Shown here piece by piece: positions 7,368 through 11,841 of a DNA stretch of 11,841 nt. This DNA comes from DATLYB01 sp964502525 (GTDB lineage: Bacteria; Bacteroidota; Bacteroidia; Chitinophagales; CAIOSU01): contig CAZCXH010000160.1 in assembly GCA_964502525.1 (NCBI GenBank), forward strand, positions 1 through 11,841. Direction: 5' to 3'. Below the pieces are notes generated by a model that worked only from the letters and a program-made list of their open reading frames with translations, was not told the DNA's origin and did no database searches. Position 1 is the first letter of the stretch. Every line of letters begins with the position of its first letter. Position numbers and translations under genes: made by a program.

Positions 7368-8264
7368 TTAATATGAAAGGCGATTGACCGGCTGCGCATC
7401 CTCCATCCCCGGAATATGAAATATCGAATCGTTCAGCGCGGTAAAGTCAATCTTCACGGCCTCCCAGGTCACGGCAAATTCGTCCGTATTCATGATGATC
7501 TTCAGCGGCAGGGAATGCGTCTTTGCAGCGATGAAATCATGGCTGAAGTAGCGCAGCCTTGAAAAGGCGGAGGAGTCAATTTTGATTTCGGGAGAATAAA
7601 AAATATAGCGGGTATAGATTTTCTTGTCCAGCCTTTTGCACGTAGTCACCGCCAGCATGTCGCATTTATATCCTAATATTTTCCCCTGGTTCCGGCTCAT
7701 CGAGAATTCAACGACATCCTCATCCTGGTCTGTTCCCTCACCGTACCACACATCGCCCCTGCCAACTTTAAAATAATTCCTGTTTTCTTCAGCCACGTAG
7801 AGGTCTTCCTGAAACAACGCCATTTTATTCATCCATTTATAATTTCCGTTCTTGTAATAATAGGTGGATGCCGTGTCGAGGTTCATCATCAAAAAATCAA
7901 CGGGGTACCGCGGGCTGCATGACTCAAGGGTATGTCTGTAATGAATAACCCCTTCAAATAACCGAGCATCCCGCCTGCAAGCTGAAATGAAAAAAATCAG
8001 AAGGAGCAGATAAGCCCTGCTCCTGAGAGTTTTCCATCCGATGCCTCTGCTTTTTTTTACCAGCCTCGCCACGCCCCTCTCCGGCAGGAGAGGGCGTCCG
8101 GACTGATTTCCTGCGAATGAGAAAGATGGACGCGACTGTTGCACCGCCAGCGCGGTCATTGAACTCCATCTAACTCCTGCATTTAATCCAGCCTCACCCC
8201 CGCCTCCTTTCCAAGCGGAGAGGGGAGTCCGGGCTGATTGCTTTGAATAAAAAGTCAGCGACAT
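7368..8264 (-). CDS. Surface lipoprotein of unknown function, start region disturbed
   Basis: The open frame is 298 codons, but the recognisable protein starts near residue 77: WKTLRSR, a hydrophobic core (AYLLLLIFF) and a clear lipobox ISAC with Cys96. The mature part (about 203 residues) is beta-rich: FEGVIHYRHT, YYYKNGNYKWM, NYFKVGRG, ILGYKC (196-201), YIFYSPEIKID, and LPLKIIMNTDEFAVTWEAVKID. ILGYKC followed by a tyrosine-rich strand resembles DUF4412 or GLPGLI-type envelope proteins, but I cannot assign it firmly. Residues 1-75 are not protein-like: they translate two copies of a non-coding repeat. No in-frame ATG, GTG or TTG lies close before the signal peptide; ATG 8037-8035 is in the right place but one base out of frame. 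The start at 8264 (or 8159) is therefore formal, and the original gene probably began at 8037. Confidence 0.6.
   Translation of the reverse strand: MSLTFYSKQSARTPLSAWKGGGGEAGLNAGVRWSSMTALAVQQSRPSFSFAGNQSGRPLLPERGVARLVKKSRGIGWKTLRSRAYLLLLIFFISACRRDARLFEGVIHYRHTLESCSPRYPVDFLMMNLDTASTYYYKNGNYKWMNKMALFQEDLYVAEENRNYFKVGRGDVWYGEGTDQDEDVVEFSMSRNQGKILGYKCDMLAVTTCKRLDKKIYTRYIFYSPEIKIDSSAFSRLRYFSHDFIAAKTHSLPLKIIMNTDEFAVTWEAVKIDFTALNDSIFHIPGMEDAQPVNRLSY
8060..8171 (-). repeat. Intergenic repeat, copy A (inside lipoprotein upstream frame)
   Basis: On the plus strand it opens with ccagcctcgccacgccc, then ctctccggcaggagag (a palindrome), then gtccggactgatt, and closes with gcgactgttgcaccgcc and agcgcggtcattgaa. 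It matches copy B at 8188-8299 along its length with many substitutions and small indels. The GC-rich CTCTCC/GGAGAG palindrome recalls repeats scattered between genes in many bacteria. Confidence 0.75.
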
Positions 8265-8299
8265 TGTTTTGCTGCGGCAGCGGTCTTTGAATTTGCCAT
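8188..8299 (-). repeat. Intergenic repeat, copy B (overlaps upstream end of the lipoprotein frame)
   Basis: On the plus strand it opens with ccagcctcacccccgcc, then ctttccaagcggagaggg, then gtccgggctgatt, and closes with gcgacattgttttgctgc and ggcagcggtctttgaa. It starts 128 bp after copy A in the same orientation, so the pair is a diverged tandem duplication or two insertions of one element family. Confidence 0.75.
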
Positions 8300-8691
8300 G
8301 CGCTTCAATAATTTTTATAGCTTATATAATAACAAATTTATGCCAAACGAAGCAAGTTTTCCGAAACCTTTCGGGGCGAGACTCGGATAATCAAGCGATT
8401 CCCTTCGACAGGTTTTTGGAAAGCTGACTGCCTCATTATAAATTCAAAATGACAAATGACCTTATCCCGAAGCAAGCGCGAAAAACGAACTATGATCGGG
8501 GTATTCGGCACATGCTATCGCTGTGTCAAGTCAATGCTGTGGATAGATATTTGCTGTTTACGCGTTTGCTGTCATTTGCACCGTAAACATGTAAACCGTA
8601 ACCAGAATAGCCTGACATGAAACGCTTGACGATGCAATAGAAACCCTGTTTGCCGCGATATACAATCATAATCAGTAACGCGCGCTGGGCT
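8265..8691. other. Gene-free gap between lipoprotein and PPIase genes
   Basis: These 427 bases contain the end of repeat copy B, a small palindrome CCGAAA-cc-TTTCGG near 8360, and the inverted GTAAAC motifs at 8554-8596. A 45-codon open frame from ATG 8449 has low-complexity upstream sequence and no family signature. I see no RNA gene and no convincing terminator for the PPIase gene that ends at 8692. Confidence 0.6.
8554..8596 (-). repeat. GTTTAC/GTAAAC motifs, right of lipoprotein gene
   Basis: The 18-mer ctgtttacgcgtttgctg at 8554-8571 is the reverse complement of 7293-7310 with one mismatch. It is followed by GTAAAC at 8583 and 8591, again 8 bp apart. Together with 7288-7315 it brackets the lipoprotein gene in inverted orientation. 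Confidence 0.6.
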
Positions 8692-9786
8692 TTATTTCAC
8701 TCCCATCAGTTCCACATCAAAGATGAGGTTGGCTTTGCCGGGGATGATGGGCGGACGACCCTGTTCGCCATAGGCAAGGTTATAGGGAATAATCAACTTT
8801 GCCTTGCCTCCCACTTTCAGCAGCGCGATGCCTTCTTCCCATCCGGGAATCACCATGCCTTGTCCGAGCGGAAATTTAATAGGCTCCCCCCTGTCGTAAG
8901 AGGCGTCAAATTTTTTTCCCGATGCCAGCGTGCCATTGTAATGCACTGAAACAGTTTTACCGGTAGCCGCCTGTTCGCCTGTACCTTCCTTTTCCATAAT
9001 ATAATACAGGCCGCTTGCTGTTTTGGTGGCGGATGGAAATTTTTCGCTTACTAATTGCTCAATGGGTATGCTTTCGATTTTCGCCTGCTCTTCTTGTAGT
9101 TTTCTTGCAGCAGCCATTTGCTCCTCTTGCTTCTTTTGCGCTAAAGGTTTCTTCTCTTCAAACACCTTAGCCGCATCAAATGCTTTTGCTTCCTTTCCAA
9201 TGCGGTAAATCTTCACGGTCTTCATCTCGGTGCCTTGCTTTAGGTTGTTTACCACATCCTGCCCCTGAACTACATGACCAAACACGGTGTGCTTGCCGTC
9301 AAGCCAAGGTGTAGCCGCAATGGTGATGAAAAACTGGCTGCCGTTGGTGGCGGGTCCTGAATTTGCCATCGAGAGGATGCCGGGCTTATCGTGCTTGAGG
9401 TCGGTGATTTCATCGGCAAACGAATAGCCCGGACCACCCGACCCGGTACCCTGCGGGTCGCCTCCCTGGATCATGAAGTCCTGCTGGTCGCCATTTGCTT
9501 TGCTGATGACACGGTGAAACTTCAGCCCGTCATAAAAAGGCTGCCCTTCCGGTTTTGCCTCATTCCTGATCTTGCCCTCCGCCAGTCCAACGAAGTTGGC
9601 AACGGTCATGGGAACTTTCTGATAGTCGAGCTGCACGAGGATCACGCCATTGCCTGTAGTGAATTCGGCATAGATGCCATCGGCAAGGTCTTTATATTGA
9701 GAAGGCACTCCGCTCTTTTGGGAATTACAGGAAAAGAAACTGAGCAGGCTTGCGGAAAACGAAAGAATAAAAAAAATGTGTTTCAT
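8692..9786 (-). CDS. Dual-family peptidyl-prolyl isomerase: cyclophilin-FKBP fusion lipoprotein
   Basis: The protein catalyses cis-trans isomerisation of peptidyl-proline bonds and probably assists folding of envelope proteins. Its 364 residues start with a signal peptide ending SFFSCNSQ (Cys20, a plausible lipoprotein site although Phe stands at position -3). Cyclophilin domain, about 36-195: FHRV with catalytic Arg92, FMIQGGD (Phe104, Met105, Gln107), MAN (140-142), SQFF (150-153) and WLDGKH (161-166), the whole active-site set. A charged helical linker follows (about 205-238, rich in E, K, Q and A). FKBP domain, about 255-364: VHYNG (Tyr283), KKFDASYDRG (Phe293, Asp294, Arg299), MVIPGWEEG (Val312, Ile313, Trp316), LAYGEQG (Tyr339) and IFDVELMG (Phe356). 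Both active sites look complete. Such cyclophilin-first fusions are known in Bacteroidetes. It appears to be a single-gene unit. Confidence 0.94.
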   Translation of the reverse strand: MKHIFFILSFSASLLSFFSCNSQKSGVPSQYKDLADGIYAEFTTGNGVILVQLDYQKVPMTVANFVGLAEGKIRNEAKPEGQPFYDGLKFHRVISKANGDQQDFMIQGGDPQGTGSGGPGYSFADEITDLKHDKPGILSMANSGPATNGSQFFITIAATPWLDGKHTVFGHVVQGQDVVNNLKQGTEMKTVKIYRIGKEAKAFDAAKVFEEKKPLAQKKQEEQMAAARKLQEEQAKIESIPIEQLVSEKFPSATKTASGLYYIMEKEGTGEQAATGKTVSVHYNGTLASGKKFDASYDRGEPIKFPLGQGMVIPGWEEGIALLKVGGKAKLIIPYNLAYGEQGRPPIIPGKANLIFDVELMGVK

Positions 9787-9871
9787 TGATTTTCAATTTG
9801 ATTGATGGTTGTATTGTTAATTGACTATTGACTGATTAATGGTCAGTTCTAAGAATTGGTTTTTACTTATC

Positions 9872-9908
9872 ACCCCATCCCACTCCCGGTGGAGAGGGGG
9901 CATGGGGT
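9872..9908. repeat. Hairpin-forming GC-rich repeat
   Basis: ACCCCAT (9872-9878) pairs perfectly with ATGGGGT (9902-9908), and the interior (cccactcccggtggagaggg) adds partial pairing. It is related in composition to the CTCTCC/GGAGAG repeats at 8060 and 8188. It lies between the stop of the 115-residue gene and the PPIase gene, both on the minus strand, but has no U-tract after it, so I do not call it a terminator. Confidence 0.55.
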
Positions 9909-9927
9909 AGAATTTTTAGAACTCCCC

Positions 9928-9955
9928 TAATGACTAATGACTGATGACTGATGAT
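9928..9955 (+). repeat. Heptamer microsatellite (TAATGAC/TGATGAC)
   Basis: Four consecutive 7-mers occur: TAATGAC, TAATGAC, TGATGAC, TGATGAT. A degenerate relative, attgactattgactgatta, occurs at about 9820-9839. There is no coding function. The array lies upstream of the PPIase gene. Confidence 0.7.
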
Positions 9956-10011
9956 TAATTGGTTTGATTTTTTCTGATCAACAAATGAACCAATTACCCG
10001 ATTAATGATTT

Positions 10012-10359
10012 TCAAAGCGCGGCAAAGTAACGAATAATGTTTTTCTTCAACAAAAATTCCTGCTCGTCCACGCTCATCTTTGGCAGCGATTGTGTGGCAG
10101 CCCAATGGGGCCATCCTTCGGCATCAAGACCTTCCAGTTCATAATACCCTTCTTCGCTCAGCAGCCGGCATACCGCGATGTGCATGAGGTGCTGCTTTTC
10201 TTCTTTGGTGAATCCGTCCTGAATTTTTCCCAGCTCGCGGATCCCGACCAAAAACAATATGGCATTAAGATCAGGATTTTTGCGAAACTGGCGGTATATC
10301 CTCGCCTGCACTTTGCGGAATGATTCCTTGATGGAGGCTATTTCAGTTTCTGAAAACAT
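10012..10359 (-). CDS. Conserved small cytoplasmic protein of unknown function
   Basis: The 115-residue protein lacks a signal peptide or membrane segment. It is mostly helical: an N-terminal amphipathic helix (ETEIASIKESFRKVQARIYR), a central NPDLNAILFLVGIRELGK (28-45), EEKQHLMHIAVCRLLSEEGYYELEGLD (53-79), then GWPHW and a C-terminal helix. The compact, conserved-looking core suggests a real gene, and I have an impression of similar proteins in other Bacteroidetes, but I know no family name or function. An AGGAG sits 8 bp before the ATG. Downstream is the repeat-rich stretch before the PPIase gene. Confidence 0.82.
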   Translation of the reverse strand: MFSETEIASIKESFRKVQARIYRQFRKNPDLNAILFLVGIRELGKIQDGFTKEEKQHLMHIAVCRLLSEEGYYELEGLDAEGWPHWAATQSLPKMSVDEQEFLLKKNIIRYFAAL

Positions 10360-10367
10360 GAATTCTT

Positions 10368-10372
10368 CTCCT
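10368..10372 (-). promoter_or_regulatory. Shine-Dalgarno site of the 115-residue protein
   Basis: On the minus strand AGGAG lies 8 bp before ATG 10359, a textbook spacing. The other starts in this window are preceded by A-rich sequence with no such site, which is usual for Bacteroidetes, so this one stands out and supports the chosen start. Confidence 0.5.
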
Positions 10373-10439
10373 GCGAAGATATGCCATCGGTAAACAGGTT
10401 TTCGAACTTATACTGCATGATCCCCCGAATGGTATAGCT

Positions 10440-10465
10440 TCCGAAGGAGTCCTGAGTCCTTCGGA
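10440..10465. repeat. Perfect 9-bp inverted repeat
   Basis: TCCGAAGGA (10440-10448) and TCCTTCGGA (10457-10465) are perfect complements around the 8-nt loop gtcctgag. A run of eight T begins 14 bp later (10479-10486), too far from the stem for a normal intrinsic terminator. It lies between the divergent 115-residue and DUF1761 genes. Confidence 0.6.
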
Positions 10466-10595
10466 CCAATCACAATTGTTTTTTTTACACTTGTTTCGGG
10501 ATACGTTCATTGAAGGGTTCGGACTGCTGAACGATAAAAAATCCCTGCATTCCGGGAAAAATATCTACCTTGTGGTTAATAAACAACCACAGCCT

Positions 10596-11099
10596 ATGTT
10601 ACAAAACATCCTTGCAATCGTTGGAGCCGCCTTTGTTCCGCTCGTCATCGGCTTTATATGGTACAACCCGCGGGTGTTCGGCAATGCCTGGATGCAGGCT
10701 GCAGGCATGAACAAAGAGAAGATGAAGGGCGCGAATATGGGCGTGATATTCGGTGTTTCGATATTTCTGAGTCTGCTGCTTGCCGTTGCCATAACAACCA
10801 TGACGATCCACCAAACACATGTAGGCTCCATCTTCCAGGGCGACACCAGCCCCGAAGGGCTTGAAGCCATGAAGAGCTTTCTGGCGGCTTATGGCAACCG
10901 TTTCCGCACTTTCGGACATGGCGCGCTGCACGGAGCCCTTTCGGGAATATTCATTGTGCTGCCGGTTCTCGGCACCAATGCGCTGTTTGAGCGCAAAGGA
11001 TTTAAATACATCCTCATCAATGCAGGTTACTGGACAGTGACACTTGCGCTCATGGGAGGCATCCTCTGCCAGTTCCTGCAGTTGCCCGTGCCTGCATAA
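10596..11099 (+). CDS. DUF1761 family membrane protein
   Basis: From ATG 10596 the protein has 167 residues. It starts with MLQNILAIVGAAFVPLVIGFIWYNPRVFGNAWM, the usual opening of DUF1761, in which a first membrane helix (about 5-23) runs into the WYNPxxFGxxWM motif. Further helices are at about 47-69, 109-129 and 137-160. An extra loop with TSPEGLEAM separates the second and third helices. An in-frame ATG at 10476 would add 40 residues (NDKKSLHSG...) that do not resemble the family and include the T-tract, so I prefer 10596. The family is found in the inner membrane and has no established function. The helicase gene follows in the same direction after 118 bp, but with its own promoter-like site. 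Confidence 0.88.
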   Translation: MLQNILAIVGAAFVPLVIGFIWYNPRVFGNAWMQAAGMNKEKMKGANMGVIFGVSIFLSLLLAVAITTMTIHQTHVGSIFQGDTSPEGLEAMKSFLAAYGNRFRTFGHGALHGALSGIFIVLPVLGTNALFERKGFKYILINAGYWTVTLALMGGILCQFLQLPVPA

Positions 11100-11156
11100 G
11101 GGCGCTTGTGGATAAATAGCCGATCGTTTCCTTCATTCGCTGTTTTCAAAATCGCC

Positions 11157-11164
11157 TACTTTTG
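11157..11164 (+). promoter_or_regulatory. Candidate -7 promoter element for the helicase gene
   Basis: TACTTTTG is an exact match to the Bacteroidetes -7 consensus TAnnTTTG. Transcription would begin about 6-7 bases later, at about 11170, which is where the 33-bp palindrome starts. A convincing -33 TTTG is not visible at the usual distance. Confidence 0.45.
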
Positions 11165-11170
11165 AACTCA

Positions 11171-11203
11171 CAGATTCCATCCGCCTAAGGCAGATGGAAT
11201 CTG
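11171..11203. repeat. 33-bp near-perfect palindrome at the helicase leader
   Basis: CAGATTCCATC (11171-11181) pairs perfectly with GATGGAATCTG (11193-11203), and after one C/A mismatch GCCT pairs with AGGC around a single A. Up to 15 base pairs could form. The in-frame ATG at 11194 lies inside the right arm, while ATG 11218 lies free downstream. Confidence 0.75.
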
Positions 11204-11217
11204 TTTCTAAGAAAGGC

Positions 11218-11841
11218 ATGGACTACCTCTCCGAACTCAACCCCTCGCAGCTTGAAGCCGTGCAGCACAGCGATGGCGCGGCTATGATTGTCGCGGGTCC
11301 GGGTTCCGGCAAGACAAGAGTGCTTACCTACCGCATCGCCTATCTGATGGAGAAAGGCATTGATCCGTTCAACATCCTTGCGCTCACCTTCACCAACAAA
11401 GCCGCCCGCGAAATGCGCCACCGCATTGAAAAAATTGCGGGTGCCGAAGCCCGCAACCTTTGGATGGGCACATTCCATGCGGTGTTCGCGCGCATGCTGC
11501 GCATCGAGGCTGACAAACTCGGCTACACGGGCAATTTCACCATCTATGATACGCAGGACTCGCGCAACGTCATCAAGAACATTGTGACAGAGATGGGCTT
11601 GAATGACAAGATTTACAAGCCCAGCCAAGTGCACTACAGGATTTCCGCAGCGAAGGGTTCGCTCATCTCTCCCGCGCAGTATATCCAAGATGCAGGGCTG
11701 ATGTCGTCTGATGCTTCCGCCAACATGCCCAAAACGGCTGAATTATATGCCGCCTACAACAAGCGCTGCTTCCAGTCGGGCGCCATGGATTTTGACGACC
11801 TGCTGTTCAACACTCACATCCTGCTCAGCAAGTTTCCCGAC
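11218..11841 (+). CDS. uvrD: UvrD/PcrA/Rep-type superfamily 1 DNA helicase, N-terminal part (3' end outside window)
   Basis: The 208 visible residues are the N-terminal ATPase region of a 3'-5' superfamily 1A helicase that unwinds DNA in repair and replication restart. Visible motifs: Q motif LNPSQLEAV (7-15), Walker A AGPGSGKT (26-33), motif Ia LTFTNKAAREM (56-66), motif Ib GTFHA (84-88), FTIYDTQDS (107-115) and AMDFDDLL (189-196). Walker B (DEFQD) should follow just beyond the window. ATG 11218 opens on MDYLSELNPSQ, the usual family start; ATG 11194 is in frame and adds eight residues but lies in the palindrome's stem. The family is certain; whether it is the main UvrD/PcrA or a paralogue needs the rest of the gene. 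Confidence 0.94.
   Translation, partial: MDYLSELNPSQLEAVQHSDGAAMIVAGPGSGKTRVLTYRIAYLMEKGIDPFNILALTFTNKAAREMRHRIEKIAGAEARNLWMGTFHAVFARMLRIEADKLGYTGNFTIYDTQDSRNVIKNIVTEMGLNDKIYKPSQVHYRISAAKGSLISPAQYIQDAGLMSSDASANMPKTAELYAAYNKRCFQSGAMDFDDLLFNTHILLSKFPD

Noticed and set aside
7954..8169. 71-codon minus-strand frame starting at ATG 8169, in frame with ATG 8037
   Set aside because: Its first half translates repeat copy A and its second half overlaps the lipoprotein signal peptide in the wrong frame without a hydrophobic segment. It is useful only as evidence of the one-base displacement.
8449..8586. 45-codon plus-strand frame in the gap before the PPIase gene
   Set aside because: The start lies in low-complexity sequence (attcaaaatgacaaatgac), the frame runs into the GTAAAC motifs, and no protein feature is visible.
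9391..9789. 132-codon plus-strand frame opposite the PPIase gene
   Set aside because: It lies wholly antisense to the conserved cyclophilin domain and reflects its codon usage.
10476..10595. 40-residue N-terminal extension of the DUF1761 protein from ATG 10476
   Set aside because: The extension is unlike the family, crosses the T-tract, and the family's normal opening is at ATG 10596.

Overview
The window looks like a chromosomal piece of a Bacteroidetes (Bacteroidota) bacterium, probably of the Chitinophagales/Sphingobacteriales type. The evidence is a type IX secretion (T9SS) C-terminal sorting domain and SprB-type repeats on a giant surface protein, lipoprotein-type signal peptides, a cyclophilin-FKBP fusion, A-rich leaders mostly lacking Shine-Dalgarno sites, and several exact matches to the Bacteroidetes -7 promoter consensus TAnnTTTG.

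Layout. (1) 2-3826 (+): the 3' part of a giant T9SS-exported adhesin-like protein, with nine 51-residue Cys-containing repeats in alternating A/B types, three SprB repeats (two of them apparently interrupted by a 166-residue module), a beta-rich domain and a type A sorting domain. (2) 3838-5278: two minus-strand genes, a DUF4197 exported protein and a DUF1801/YdeI-like protein. (3) 5372-5803 (+): a DoxX-family membrane protein, convergent at 4 bp with (4) prfA (release factor 1, 5808-6881, -). (5) 6882-7367: a gene-free, repeat-rich gap in which one palindromic element appears to sit inside another. (6) 7368-8264 (-): a surface lipoprotein gene whose natural start codon is one base out of frame and whose apparent upstream extension consists of two diverged copies of an intergenic repeat. 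(7) 8265-8691: gene-free. (8) 8692-9786 (-): a dual-family peptidyl-prolyl isomerase. (9) 9787-10011: short repeats and a hairpin. (10) 10012-10359 (-): a conserved small protein of unknown function. (11) 10596-11099 (+): a DUF1761 membrane protein. (12) 11218 to the window edge (+): the N-terminal part of a UvrD/PcrA-type helicase, whose promoter is followed immediately by a 33-bp palindrome.

The genes do not form one pathway. They are mostly single-gene units in mixed orientation: housekeeping (prfA, helicase), envelope (adhesin, lipoprotein, PPIase, DUF4197) and small membrane or cytoplasmic proteins. I see no defence system, CRISPR array, tRNA, rRNA, integrase or transposase. The most unusual content is the nested architecture of the adhesin, the lipoprotein start region and the density of different palindromic repeat families between genes at 6.9-11.2 kb.
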